DNA of 64,000 nucleotides from positions 983,501 to 1,047,500 of the forward strand of contig JAEILZ010000009.1 of assembly GCA_018873225.1 (NCBI GenBank). Reading direction: 5' to 3'. A program made the position numbers and the translations under genes. Origin of the DNA: [Phialemoniopsis] sp. UDSM-2020. Taxonomy: Eukaryota; Ascomycota; Sordariomycetes; Thyridiales; Thyridiaceae. The notes beneath the pieces were generated by a model. The model did not search any database and was not told where the DNA came from. It saw only the letters and a list, made by a program, of their open reading frames with translations. This document shows positions 9,761 through 22,150 of this stretch, one piece after another. Numbering within the stretch: position 1 is the stretch's first letter; the number at the start of each line of letters is the position of its first letter.

Positions 9761-12702
9761 GACTGCCTAAGTACGTAGGTAGGCGTTTGGCGTGCTAGGT
9801 ACTTCGTAGCTCAAGGGTAAGGCGAAGTGGGCTGCATAACTAGCGCCGTCCCAAGTGCCTTGGCATACCTCATTCTGTCAGGATATTCTCGCCTAGGCAT
9901 TTTCTTGTCATCCGGTCCGTCACCCCACATAGCTATTTGTTCATATCGCAGTTGGAATAACAAGGGTTCGTGGACTGTGTGCGCATTCTCGGTCAGCTGT
10001 ACGAGTACTGTAACAGGCGACAGCCTGAGACCAACGGACCGACCCCGGGATCAAACATGACTGGTCTCTGCCCTCGTTTCTCGGACAGCTCAAGGACACG
10101 TTACGAAGGCCACAGCTAGGTCTTGAAAATGTTTAAATGTCTATCACCTCAGCCCAAGTCCACTAAGGGATAGGGTCCCGAAAATTTCATTCCACTTCAA
10201 TTGTATAGTGGAGCAACGCGTATGCTGCATCAACCCAAGAATTGGATGGGGTTGTGGACTTCCTTGAAGTCATCCGCCCCGCAAATGCCGGGTCCGGAAA
10301 GAAAAGAGTCAATTCATCCCAGAGCAAGAGGCTTCACCTACAGAAAACTTATTCATTTATCCAATATGAGGGACCTTATCATAGTATATATTTACACACT
10401 ATCTATGGTTTCGCAAGGCCGTCTGTCATACTTGGATGCTGGATTTCGGGTTCTCATTTGCTGGTCGGCTAGCTTAACAGAGGTTGAACTCATGTAGTAC
10501 AGTTAGAGGGGGATCCGAGTACCGTGGAAGGGCCTCGACGAGCTTCTCCACTCTGTTACGAAGTATATCAATGCGAGGGCATTCCTCAACGCGCATTACC
10601 TTCGTACGAATGAAGTATTTGCTTTATCCTTCACCATACGAAGGTGGCCGGCCCACGTACAGAGTCGCATCAGGGACTCTTCTCATTCTTGAGCCAACAC
10701 TCCAGCCTCCGCACGCCGTCAGAAGCTACTTTGCATGCTAATCCATGATGTGTGTCGGCGTGGATAGGTAAGTGTCGCTACTGTAAGTATTGGACTGGTT
10801 CTTAGAAGCGTTTTACTGGGTGTTCAAGATGAGATGCCGGCAGGGAGTCGGTTCCGATAGAAAGACCACCCGCTGAATTTAGTCGATTACCTAGGTAGTT
10901 ATGTGGGGAGGCTGTGGAGACCACATGTCGACGTTTTCCCAGTCTAGTTAGGCCTTGTTGGACTGCACCGCCGCACATTCACCTGATGTGGATGGGTTGT
11001 TGGGAGGCGCCACCTGGAGAAGCTTCAGGAACGAGGCGCAGCTCACTTAGCCTTCGAAAAAGCGACCAGAGATGCACGGGAAAGCTTCTAGAAGACCATG
11101 TTGTGGCGGGGTATGCTTGGATCTTCTTTCGGAACGAGGCGATGCATGCAAGCATACCCAAATCGTGATACTGAACGCTGAATGCCTGAGGCTGGACTTA
11201 GCGAGGACTGTTGTCCACCCGGCTAGGTAATCCGTACTTTATCCACACCCACCTGGGACGGGGGACGAGCGAAATAAGGAATTGGGATGAGATTTGTGTG
11301 AGCTTGTGTAGCATGCCGCGCACTCAGGCACATGTAGCTCGTTGTAGCTCGCACCCCTTTTCTTTAGACGCGCAACTCGCCACTACAAGCCTCTGGTCCA
11401 TTGGGCCTCTGCTCCAGTGACAAGCTCGGCCCTGGATCAGTGACCTATGTCATTTTTGATATGGAGCTGGTTACCATGCGGTCCCCATCTACGATTCAAT
11501 AAGCTATCTCACGACCGCCCGTCGGTCTTGTCTACTAGCTAAGACACCTCTGGCACGTTGGCCTTATTGCGCCGCCCGCGAGTTGGACCCATTTCCAAGT
11601 CTACCCTTTTTCTCGGCCCAGCTGGCTGTAGGAAGTACATGCTCCCAGTCAAGTCAATCAGTCGAAAGACTGTGTCATTTCGTTACTGGGGCATCTCCTG
11701 TGAGCACCTCAGGTCCGTTTTGGCGTACCCATTCACTCTTCCTCTAACCATCTTTCGCTGCAGTGTATCTAATACGGAGCACATCTCGTCTATTAACCCA
11801 TTGGCTTGTTACCTGATCTTGCAGTGTTCTAACGCCAGAGTGCTTTGTTAGCTTGGTACTTTTCCCCATCATTCGGGTGTGTGGACCGGGCTCTATCTCT
11901 TGGTGGAGGCAAAAGAAGTCGAGCTCTGGTCATTCTCCCGGGTCCGTTACTCGCTTGTCGATACACGCCCCCTCCATCCTTGTCACCTCTTCGCTCTCTT
12001 CTATTTGTCTGGCCTCTTCCCTTCTGAAGTTCCTTGCTTGGGACTTTATTATTTTTATTTGCTTTCCCTTCTCCGACTCGAACCTGGCCGCTTTCCAATA
12101 CCATTTCCCACGTTGGACAACTATATGCCCTGTCCTTGGCTTCCTTGGCTCTGACAACCGACACGCATTTTCTTTGGGTTCACCATACAGGGATCACCAG
12201 AGTCTCTCGCACTGCCCGTCGCGCGCGCACGCACATCCTTGTTGTACCCACACCTCACAGTCCCTACCGCCGCTGAGCACCCAGAAAGTCCCACTCAGCT
12301 CAAGTACGTATTCTTCTTCCCATTGTTTTTCTTGCAGGCCTGCCCTCCAAGGAGCCCAGGATTCCGAACCTTCTTTTCTCTCTGCCTCAAGACGCAGGCC
12401 GTGCTTGCCTCTTGTTCCTCTCTCTCGACGACGTGGACGACTGGCTGGCTCTCCAAGTGACCGCTGGTAGGCCCTCAATCATCTGGTATATCCTTCGGCG
12501 AGCCTTGGGTAAATACATTGCTGCAGCCGCTGTTACGGCTCCTGGAAACCTCTCGCTTCAGGGTAATTTCTCGTACTGGATTTCTAAGCCCCCTTCACGC
12601 GGCCTCGAGCACCGAACGCTTCAGATATTCGTTTCCCTGAACATGCTCTCATGACTTCCCTGCCATTGAGACGGGCCAAATTCCAGACCACGGGCACGGA
12701 GC
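9761..12702. other. Gene-poor region and upstream region of the Zn2Cys6 gene
   Basis: Nothing codes convincingly. 9960-10000 resembles 29805-29850. 10970-11120 (with GATGCACGGGAAAGCTTCTAG) resembles 26995-27100. From about 11.85 kb to 12.70 kb the plus strand is pyrimidine-rich, as in many fungal promoters and long 5' leaders. It probably belongs to the transcription-factor gene that starts at 12703. Confidence 0.5.
10970..11120. repeat. Dispersed duplication block (partner 26995-27100)
   Basis: Shared words include AACGAGGCGCAGC, TTCGA(G/A)AAA, GATGCACGGGAA and GCTTCTAGAAGA, in the same order and orientation at both sites. Relative to the other duplicated blocks its position is out of order, implying a rearrangement after duplication. 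Confidence 0.7.
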
Positions 12703-15700
12703 ATGACCCAGGTGCCCGCCATGGACCAGGTGGTTGAAGAAGGCATGCGCCCTCCGGCGCGTCCCGCAGCACAGCCACACCACGTCTCCACGTCCAGCAC
12801 CATCGCCGCAGCCTCCGACACGGTCGACACCGCCGTATCCCCGGCCCTTTCCGATGATGGGTCCGCCCTTGTTTCGGCGAGCTGGCGGGCTCAAGAGCAT
12901 CCGTCTCCGGATGCCAGTACCAAATCGTCGGATGCCCTCAGCCAGGTTAAGGAAGAGAGCATCGGCGAGTCGAGCAGCGCTCCTCAAGACACCCCGTCGA
13001 TGCCAGTACAGAAACGCCGACGAGTCACGAGGGCCTGCGACGAATGCCGGCGCAAGAAGATCAAGTGCGACGGGAAACAGCCCTGCACGCACTGCTCTGT
13101 TTACAGCTATGGTATTGATCCCTTTCCTCTCACCTTGGCAGCGTGTAGGCCAGGACGGTCGCTAACCGAATACTGCCAGAATGCACGTACGACAAGCCGT
13201 CAAACAGGCGTAGGAACCCTGCGCCTCAGTACATAGAGGCACTGGAAAGCCGGCTGCAGCGTGCCGAGACGTTGTTGCGCAAGTTCATGCCCGAGGTGGA
13301 CCTCAGTGATCCCAACCTTGATCCCGCCGTACAGCAAGAGTTCCAGAATCGCGAGCGCGCGAGGAATCAAGCTGCCAAGTCAGAAAAGCAACCGGAAAAG
13401 GAGCCTCAGCAGCCCGACAACCAGGACTCTCAGATACTCTCCATGATCGAAACCATTGGACAGCTTGACTTGACCGAAGGTGGCGAGTGGGATTTCCATG
13501 GGATCTCATCTGGAGCCGTGTTTATTCGGCGGTTGAGAGAACACTTTGGCGGATTACTCGGCCACGACTACAAGGCGCCCTTCCTACCACGCGCACCACG
13601 ATTGCCCGGCATGTTCAACTTGGACTCGCCCAGGTCGAGTGTCAGTTCGCCCTGGGATTCGGCTGTCCCGAACCTCTACGACTTGCCACCAAAAGAGCAT
13701 GCTCGAAATCTTTGCATGTATTCGTTTCAATGTGCGACTTGTCTCCTCCGAATTTTGCACATGCCGTCGTTCTTCGAGACTTTTGATAGGCTGTACAGCA
13801 AGTCGCCCGAGACTTTTGGTATGGAGGACAACAGAGCACTCGGATTGCTGTACGCGGTTATGGCTCTGGGCTGCATGTACAATTTCTCGGATGATAGCGC
13901 GCACAACTACAAGACGGCTATGGAGGAAGGGTAAGTACCAAGTCTCTGCGCAAACATGATTCGATGGAGCTAATAGGTATATGCAGACTCAAGTATTTCT
14001 CTACGTCGAGGCTACTGCTCCAGGACATCACAGAATGCCGAGATCTGGTGTCCCTACAAGCCCTTCTATATCTGATCCTGTTCCTCCAAGCGACATCCGA
14101 CCTCCCAAGTTGTTACGCCTTCCTCGGGATAGCCCTACGTGCAGCTATGCGTATGGGTCTACATCGCCATCTGCCCCATGCTCAGCTCACTCCGATAGAA
14201 CACGAGTCTCGTAGGCGTGTCTTCTACGTGATCCGGCAAATGGACACCTACGTGTCGGCATTGCTCGGCTTCCCTTTGATGCTGAGCAATCAAGACATCG
14301 ACCAACCGCTCCCGACCGAGGTTGACGACGAGTACATTACCAAGGACGCCATCCTGACTCCTCCAGAGGGATCTTCGTCCGTCTTTGCAGCCTTTAATGC
14401 GCATGCAAAGCTGATAGACATCCTGGCAAAGGTAATCAAGTATATCTATCCGCTCAAAGGCATCGAGGACTGCGTGATGAGCGGCGAAAAAGAGAGCGCC
14501 ACATACCTGATAAGCTATTCGAGGATAAAGGAAATCGAGCACGAGCTGCAGGAGTGGTTTGAGAAGCTTCCAGAGCAGTGGCGCCCTAATGCCGAGGGAC
14601 CCATTGAAGTAGTCCGGTAAGTTGCCATTGCTGAACACGCCGGCACCGATGGTGCTGAGATTCCAGCACCTCTAAACATACCAGTCAACCCTTTGGTTCT
14701 CCAATCGTTCTGACCTCTGTATCTTCCTAGGATCCGCACCCTCCTGAGATTTGCCTACGCACATGTGCAGATGATGTTGTATCGGCCCTTCCTACACTAT
14801 GTCTCCCCTCGCCTCTCGGCTGGGAAGAATGTGGACGAACGCTATTACGCATGCGCCGCCGCCGGAATCAGCGTAGCAAGGAACATCGTACACATCGGGA
14901 TGGAAATCAAGAAAAAGGCGGTTCTCATCGGACCTTATTGGTTCATTCTCTACACGCAATACTTTGCCATCCTGTCCTTGCTTTTCTATGCGTTGGAGAA
15001 CCCGGACAAGGCTGGATCTCCCGAGATCCTCGCCGAGGCGACTGCCGGTAGGGAAGTCATTGCAACTCTCGCTTCGAGGAGCTCGGCCGCCGATAGAGTC
15101 ACAGTCTCTCTGAACGTAAGGATATCCTCGTGTGAATACTGCAGACAATGTTGGGCTAACGCAACGCTCAGGCCGTTTTTGAGCGTCTTCCGGACCACAT
15201 GAAGAAGGGTAAAGGACGACCTATACCGACCAAGAAGCGATCTCTAGGACCGAAGGCTAGCCCGTTACCTATGCACCCTACAGCAGCTCCGGGCAGACGC
15301 TCCGAGGAGATCCAGTCTCACAAAGGAAGCTCTGCACATGATGCTCGACGACACGTATCCCATCGCATGTCTTTCGACACGGCGCAGCGAGCACAGAACG
15401 CTGGACCTAGACAGCAGTTCATCTCGAACTTTCCGGAAATGCTGTCGATGGACTTGTCATCCGCGACTGGCAGCCCCGAGTCAAGCGGCACCCCTTCGAC
15501 GAGCTACCGCTCGATCCCGAGCGTACCGGCCCACCAGACACCAGGTGGGAGTGCCAACCCTTTATACAAATTGGACACCATGATGTTTCCCTCAGGTGAT
15601 CCGTTCGCGTACCCGAATCAGCCCATGGCTGATGTTCACACACCGACCTCCGCCTCCCACGCAGGCCCAGCAGGGTCTGGTCATCAGCAGGACGCAATGC

Positions 15701-15999
15701 AGTTCTACATCCCACCCAACGTCTACGATGATATCGAGGGCCAACTCCTCGGGCCGGTCCCGCCATACCTGATGCAGCAAGCACAAGGCCAGCAGGGCAT
15801 GGACCTCCAATCACAAATGTACAACGCCTCGGGCATGCTCAACATGCATGCACAACACACGCCTAACCAGCAACAGCACCAACAACAACACCATATGACG
15901 CAGCAACGACAACACAGGGAGCTGGAGGAAATGCTGGCCGATCCAAATTTCGATCCCAACTTTGAAATGTTCTCACAAAACTACCACCGACAGATGTAG
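12703..15999 (+). CDS. Zn2Cys6 transcription factor, fungal-specific TF domain
   Basis: Five exons: 12703-13111, 13180-13930, 13987-14616, 14731-15115 and 15172-15999, giving 1000 residues. Upstream of a basic KRRR stretch lies an acidic, Ser-rich leader. The zinc cluster follows at Cys112, 115, 122, 128, 131 and 138 (C-X2-C-X6-C-X5-C-X2-C-X6-C). Intron 1 splits the cluster between the fifth and sixth cysteines. A linker and short coiled-coil region ([11 protein letters not shown]) follow. The middle-homology fungal TF domain spans roughly 300-720, with the [16 protein letters not shown] helix. A low-complexity Gln/His/Pro tail ends in QNYHRQM. It should bind CGG-type DNA sites in the nucleus. 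The cluster and its [17 protein letters not shown] linker remind me of CLR-1/ClrA cellulase regulators, but that is memory-based. An in-frame ATG at 12721 is an alternative start. Confidence 0.93.
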
Positions 16000-17741
16000 A
16001 TGTTCACTCGACTGTCCGTCAGGCTGGGCCGGCGCCGGGGTCCTTTGCATTCCCCTTGCAAATTCCACCATACATGATTGCTAGTACGAATATTTTGGGA
16101 ATGGAGAAGCTACTGGATGGTCCTCATTACGTGCGCGATTTCCGCAGCCGCCTTGACGAGATGAAGCATCAACGATTACACACACACACACATACACACA
16201 TGGATATGAAGACCTGCGCATATTCGAATTTCTTTTCTTGTGGGCATATCAAAGGGGACGACGTTTGGAGTGATGGTCGTTTTTCGATGCCTCTGACGGG
16301 CGACAAGCCTGAAGGAACTGGGCGTATTCTTCAACAAAGATACCCGAGAATTGATCCTCTCGCATTGGATTTCTGGATCCTGGACACTCGCTAATTTCTC
16401 ATTCTTTTTTTGGTCAAAGATCTTTGGCATTTTTGGAATTTACTTTCAGGGGGTTCTCTGCTTTGGAGGGGGCACTTCTATATACCCGCACATTGTTTCT
16501 TTGTCTTTTCCTTTCGATTACTTTCTCATCTTCATCTGTAAATACTCTGATACCAAACCATTTCATCCTAGACCTTACTTTACCTTTTTCTTTCGGGTCT
16601 TTGTACGTAAAATTCCTATACTCTTCCTATTGTCATCCTACTGGCATCATGAGAGAAGCAAAATGTGGGTAGATGGCAAGATATCAAATGTGAACTGGCT
16701 ACCAGGGCAAGGTTGGTGCGCGGCGCTCTCGCATTGTACGTGTGTTCTTTTTGTTACCGAATCTCGAGAGCATAGACGAGGACTGCCGGTCTATTTATAC
16801 ATTCATGTTGACGAGCGGCTTTGCAGATAGGCGTAACAAGATGTTTGAGCTATACCCCGACTAATATGTCATATACCCAAGCTGTGAGGACTAATCGACA
16901 AGCCTGGCACTGCGCCCAGGATGAGCAAATACTTCGAGTAAAAATCTGCGCATGTGAAATGGTGATGGGAAGAATGGCAGTTGCCAATTATCAATTACGC
17001 TCGCTGTGCAGTGCGACTACCATAGCCATGTAAGGCGGCGCGGCGAGTCAAGCTGTTGAGAGTCTTAGGGACCACCCAACAATACGCAGATACGGTACAC
17101 CGATCTGGTTTTAGGAGATTACCGAGCCCCTTACTAGCTTGCCTGAAGTACTGCAAGCTGACACGGCCCTAACAACGGCTCGACCCAGGGAAAGTGTCGT
17201 GTCGGACGTGCGACTTGGACATTTTAAGGTTCGGTCAGGGGAGCGAGTTTAGCTTTCCCCAACGATGTTTGGTTTGGTTGTGGGGGAAAGGCGGAAGGGG
17301 GGAAACGCTATTCTTACTCGCCCACCGGGCCTGACGCCACGACCTTCTTAGTCAGGCAGTGGAGTGGGTGTGACATTCCGATGCATGTGAAGATTGGATG
17401 GCTTAGTGGTGTATAACGACATCGGAGCCACCGCTTTGGGACACACCCGGCCTGATGCTCTCACCTCACTCACACTTCCCCTCTTCAAGTCTCAACGGCG
17501 AGTAGACTCACGACTGTTTGGTTTTTGACGCCGCAACAAGTCCACTGCTTCGGATTTACTTGATTAGTTTCCCCCCTCGACATCTGGCTGGCCTTACATT
17601 ACCGGATAATCTGTTGGGTGCTTATCAACATACACCGCTCTTGGCAGTGGTTGAGCTCGGGGTCCGCAACTCCGAAAGTCACGACATCGCAGTATCGCGT
17701 TCGCGCAATCAGGGAGCACCCTTCTACCCGTTCTTTGAAGT
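16000..17741. other. Intergenic between TF and peptidase genes
   Basis: Probably holds the 3' UTR of the Zn2Cys6 gene and the promoter of the peptidase. There is a CA microsatellite at 16178-16200 and a T-rich stretch around 16390-16630. A 159-codon open frame inside that stretch has T-rich, Phe/Ile/Ser-biased content and is not credible as a gene. Confidence 0.6.
16178..16200. repeat. CA dinucleotide microsatellite
   Basis: A run of about 11 CA units with one T interruption, in the 3' flank of the Zn2Cys6 gene. Confidence 0.9.
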
Positions 17742-19649
17742 ATGGCTATGGTTCAGGAGAAGCGTGCGGGCGTGCATGAGGCGGAGCCGGACCATGACCT
17801 CGTTTCAGTGGAGGAATTCGATGCGCTGTAGGTAACCCGGTGAAAGCCCAGACGGCCCCGAACCCCGGATGCCGCCGGAGCTCTCAGCATCACCCTCGAC
17901 CCCGAGTCACCTCCCATGATTATTGGTGTTGGGTATTGGTTACTGACGAGTCTCTAGAGCGATCGAATTGAAAAAGACCAGGCCCTCAACACGATCGCCC
18001 GCTTCAGCCAAGCTGCCCATGGTCTGCTCTGAGACCAATGAGAAGTACCCCGGTGAGTTCGTCGGTGCTCCCGTATCATGTAAACATGGCCGATTGACCA
18101 TTTGCAACAGCTAAATTGCATGCGCGCAAGGTCGCCAAACATCTGGGTGTCGAGAATGGCCTTATCTACCTGCCCGGTCTGCCGACGCGAACTTATGAGG
18201 ATTCAGACCAAGCTCCTGTATTCAGGCAGAGGCGATAGTATGCGCACCCTGCTTGCCAGTTCCTACGCACTCCCGCTTACACTACTCTCTCTTAAAGCTT
18301 CTACTACATGAGCGGTGCCAATTTTGAGGACTGCGCCGTGACATATGACATCGCCAAGGACCGCCTGGTCCTCTGGATCCCGTGGCTCGAGCCGAGACAG
18401 GTGCTCTATCTGGGCTCCGTCCCGACACCAAACGAGTGCAAGGACGCCATCGACATCGACGATGTCTGCTACATCAAGTCGCTAGACAAGTTTCTCAAGC
18501 TCGTCCTCGGGCCCTCCTTACCGCTCTACGTCCTCCACGAGCGCCAGATCCCCCAGCTCGAGAACCTCCGCCGGCCCATCCGTATCGACACCTCCAAGCT
18601 GCAGCCCGCCATGGACCTCGCGCGCGTCATAAAGACCGACTACGAGGTCTCGATGATCCGCAAGGCCAACGAGATCAGCTCCGCCGCGCACAGGCTCGTC
18701 CTGAGCCGCATCAAGACGCTGTCCAACGAGCGCGAGATCGAGGCCATCTTCACGGGCTACTGCCTCGCCCACGGCGCCAAGCGCCAGGCCTACCCCGTCA
18801 TCGCCGGCTCCGGGCCCAACGCCTCGACCCTGCACTACGACGCCAACGATGCGCCCCTCGAGGGCCGGCAGCTCGTCTGCCTCGACGCCAGCGCCGAGTG
18901 GGGTTTGTATGCCAGCGACATCACGCGCACGTTTCCCATCTCGGGCAAGTTCAGCCAAGAGGCCAAGGCCATCTACGCCATCGTCGAGCGCATGCAAAAG
19001 GAGTGCATCGACCGCGTCAAGCCGGGCGTGCCGTACTACACGCTGCACCTACACGCCATGCTCGTCGCCGTCGTCGAGCTCCTGCGGCTGGGCATCCTGC
19101 GCGGCGGCAGCCCCAAGGACATCCTGGCGCAGGGCACGGGCGCCGCCTTCTTCCCGCACGGCCTGGGCCACCACATCGGCCTCGAGACGCACGACGTCGC
19201 GGGCAAGGAGCGCCTGCTGCTGACGACCGAGGAGCGCAGCGCGGGACGCATGGGCAAGCGCGAGTGGATGTCGCCGCGGGCCAACGTGTCGCTCGTGCGC
19301 GACGCCATGACGGTGCCCCTGCCGTACCGGGGCAGGCAGCTGCTCGAGGAGAACATGGTCGTTACCATCGAGCCCGGCATGTAAGTTCTTTTTCTTCCTC
19401 CCTACAAAATTGGGTGCCTACTGAGACGCGGTATGACATAGCTACTTTTGCCGCGAGTACATCGAAGGGTTCTTCCTCTCGGACGCGGCGCACGCCAAGT
19501 ACATCAACCGCGAGCTGCTGGAGAAGTACTACCCCGTCGGCGGCGTGCGCATTGAGGACTGTATCCTGGTCACGAGGGATGGGTACGAGGACCTCACGAG
19601 CGCGCCCAAGGGGGATGAGGCGCTGAGGGTTATCAATGGAAAGGGCTAA
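17742..19649 (+). CDS. Xaa-Pro aminopeptidase / prolidase (M24B)
   Basis: Five exons: 17742-17827, 17958-18052, 18111-18237, 18298-19380 and 19442-19649, giving 532 residues. It removes N-terminal residues preceding proline, or cleaves Xaa-Pro dipeptides, using two metal ions. The N-domain contains the typical QRRYFYYMSG block, formed across intron 3. The pita-bread domain shows the metal ligands in order: two Asp in [19 protein letters not shown], His in [12 protein letters not shown], Glu in VVTIEPGIYF (across intron 4) and the final Glu in GVRIEDCIL. There is no signal peptide, so it is probably cytosolic. The start at 17742 is supported because exon 1 joins in frame to give EEFDALAIEL; a second ATG at 17748 would also work. 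It converges on the lectin gene downstream. Family assignment is firm; dipeptidase versus aminopeptidase is not resolved. Confidence 0.93.
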
Positions 19650-20007
19650 AGGAATAGTTGGAAGGAGCGAGTTTCTGAAAGGTTAAGAAAGGTCTTCTCA
19701 CTAGCTTACTGGAGGCCTATCTGCTGGAGGAACTCAAAAGCGTGTCCCTCGTGCTTTTTTCTGGGTGGATCGATTCGAGCGTCGTTTGTCAGTTTCAGCG
19801 TGGGTTACCGGGAACTTGGACCGTACTGGCAGATATTAAGAAGCCATATAAGTCTCAATGGATGTTAACTCGTTTTTTCATCATCGCTATTGCATTATCC
19901 AGAGTAAATGGTCTAAGAAACGCCCGCACCAATCCTTTTGGTACACATGCCTATATATATATCATCGCTCGGCCGAAAGAAACCACCCCTCCCCTGTGCC
20001 CTTTCGC
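19650..20007. other. Convergent 3' flank
   Basis: A 358-bp spacer between the convergent peptidase and lectin genes. Nothing beyond presumed overlapping 3' UTRs is visible. Confidence 0.6.
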
Positions 20008-21411
20008 TCACAGGTACTTCTTGGGCGAGGCGGCCCTCCTCCTCTTGTAGACGACGAACGCGGTCGCGAGCAGCACCTGGCTGCCGAGAATGACAAAGAT
20101 AAGGCGGCCATGCCCGGGGGCCGCGGCGCGCACCGTGTCGGCGAGCGTGGCGTGGTGGTCCGAGACGTGGCCCTTGATGGCGTGCTCGGTGTTGCGCATC
20201 GCGTTGCTCACGTCGGTGCGCACGGAGCGCAGGTCGCGCTCGAGACCCGCGATGCGCGACTCGAGGTCGCCGATGCGGTCGAGCTTGGACAGCAGGCCCT
20301 TGATCTCGCCGAGGGCGCGCTGGTTCTCCTCGTGCCGCGTCTCGTCGATCTGGCCCTGCTGGGCGACGGAGCGGAAGATGGTCGAGAGGTGGTGGTTGAC
20401 GCTCTGCAGGCGGTTGTGCAGGTCGGCGAACTGCGCCTTGGACGAGGTGATGCGCTCGGCCGACTCGTCGGGGATGTCGGCCTCGTAGGCGCCGGACTCG
20501 GTGGAGGAGGAGGCGTCGCTGTTGGGGTTGGGGTTGTGCTCGGACTGGCCGCTGCGGCTGAAGCGCATGGGCGGCACGGGGGGCTGGCGCTGCTGCTGCT
20601 GCTGCTGCTGGTTGCCCTGGGCGTCGAGGGACTGGGTCATGACGACGAGCTTGAAGACCTCGACCGAGTCCGGGTTGTCGGCCGAGGCGGCGGTGACGCC
20701 GAAGCGGTAGCCCGCGGGCAGGGTGATGGCGTCGCTGTCGAAGCAGGGGTAGCTGTCGATGGAGACGGAGAACTTGTCGGCGGTCTGGGTGATCTTGAGC
20801 TGCGAGGGCCGGCCGAGGTTGCGGTAGGCGTAGTTGCAGTGCCCGAAGGACAGGCCGTCGACCTGCTGGGACTTGTAGTCGGTGTTGCCGTCGTTCAGAA
20901 AGCCCCTGATCATGCCGCCGTGGTCACCGGACTGGTCGATGACGAGGGCGAGACCTTCAAACCGGCCCACGGTGTAGATGCTCGCCGAGCCGACGGCGCT
21001 GGGGCCATCGCGCGCGAGCCAGATGTTGAGGTTGCCGCCGCCGCGGTCGGGGCTGTTGACGCGGAAGTCGATGTCGGCGACCCACTCGCGGTAGTCGAGG
21101 GTGCGCTCGCCCCAGATGGCGCCGCGCACGTTGCCGGGGGAGACGGGGGTCAGGATGACCTTGTTGGAGAGGATCTCGGGCGTCTTGGTGCCTTGTATCG
21201 AGAAGTTGGGGACATGCGTCGTGCCCTCCGGTGCTATCCTGTGGTGGGTGTCAGTCTCTCTGAAGCCCGAGGTACATATAAGTCATGCATGGGATAGTTG
21301 GCCAACTCACCTGGGGCCGAAGCCAAAGCTCAGCTCATTGACGAGGTATTGTGCCTGGACCGAGGAGAGTCCCGCCAGGACGGCCCATACCGAGGGCGAT
21401 TGCAGACGCAT
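20008..21411 (-). CDS. L-type lectin, ERGIC-53/Emp47-like cargo receptor
   Basis: Two exons, 21411-21311 and 21238-20008, give 443 residues. The first ~20 residues form a signal peptide (hydrophobic WAVLAGLSSVQA) leading into QYLVNELSFGFGPR. An L-type lectin (legume-lectin/LMAN) domain spans about 22-235, with cysteines near 168 and 199. A seven-Gln run lies near 244-250, then a Ser-rich linker and a heptad-like coiled coil from about 300 to 380. One membrane helix covers about 413-431. The C-terminus is KKYL, a canonical KKXX ER-retrieval signal. This architecture is that of Emp46/Emp47 and ERGIC-53, which cycle between ER and Golgi and carry glycoprotein cargo in COPII vesicles. It is divergently arranged with ALG8, which makes the N-glycans such lectins read. 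I cannot tell Emp46 from Emp47 orthology. Confidence 0.92.
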
Positions 21412-22150
21412 TTTGGCTGTGGCGTGTGTTCTTTAGCTATCCGGAGCTGTAGAGAGCCCGCCTTGGGGATTTGGAGAAGTCGTTGGAGGAGGAGAGTGTC
21501 TGGCGTAGAAGAGGTGTACGGATCTCCTCGCTGGTTGTATATGTGGTCGTGTGGGTGAGGCTGGCTGCTGGCCTATGATTTAATTAAGGACACTTTGCAA
21601 GGTCCAAACGCCGCCACTAAACGAAGAACCACGGAAGCTGTCTGTAAGCGGATAGGCTGAATCCTCGTAGATAGAGCACATTGAATTCCGGAAGCAATGC
21701 AGCAGATAATTGTATTATTTTCTCATTGAACCTTCGGGTGGTTCTTGTTCCACAAAACTTAGTCTCGAATCGTAAACTTTTCACTGTGGCTTGCCTTTCT
21801 TGCGAGACTGTCTCCTCCGGTTGTCGCGTGTGTTCTTCAGTCATGGCGCACTGATTTGAGACAAGCTGTCCCCTTGCAGTGAGCTAAGACCCCCATGTGT
21901 TGCTACACTGGTGAGGCGGATGCACTGGCGTCCCCTAACTGAACCCCTGATTGTGCGGGGAATTTTCAGCTGGCAGATGCCTCTCCTGCGCGTCTGGTGC
22001 GCGCTGCTGGTGGTCCCCACTAAAATTATTTCCAGGCCACATCATTTGCGAAGGTCGTCCAATCCGACCGGTGGGCACATCAACACTACAACGACATCTC
22101 AACATCTACCCTTCGTTTGTTGTTCGCGGTGACAGCACCGAGATGCGTCA
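21412..22150. promoter_or_regulatory. Shared divergent promoter region, lectin / ALG8
   Basis: A 739-bp spacer between the start codons of the minus-strand lectin and plus-strand ALG8. It must carry both promoters. I see no motif strong enough to name, and short open frames in it are not convincing. Confidence 0.5.

Noticed and set aside
16351..16830. 159-codon frame downstream of the Zn2Cys6 gene
   Set aside because: T-rich sequence yields Phe/Ser/Ile by composition; more likely 3' UTR.
18382..19626. 414-codon plus-strand frame within the peptidase gene
   Set aside because: Arg/Pro/His-rich +1 shadow of the GC-rich peptidase exon; the true frame carries all M24 metal ligands.
19858..21297. 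479-codon plus-strand frame
   Set aside because: Antisense of the lectin gene; Val/Gly/Ala-rich product with no motif.
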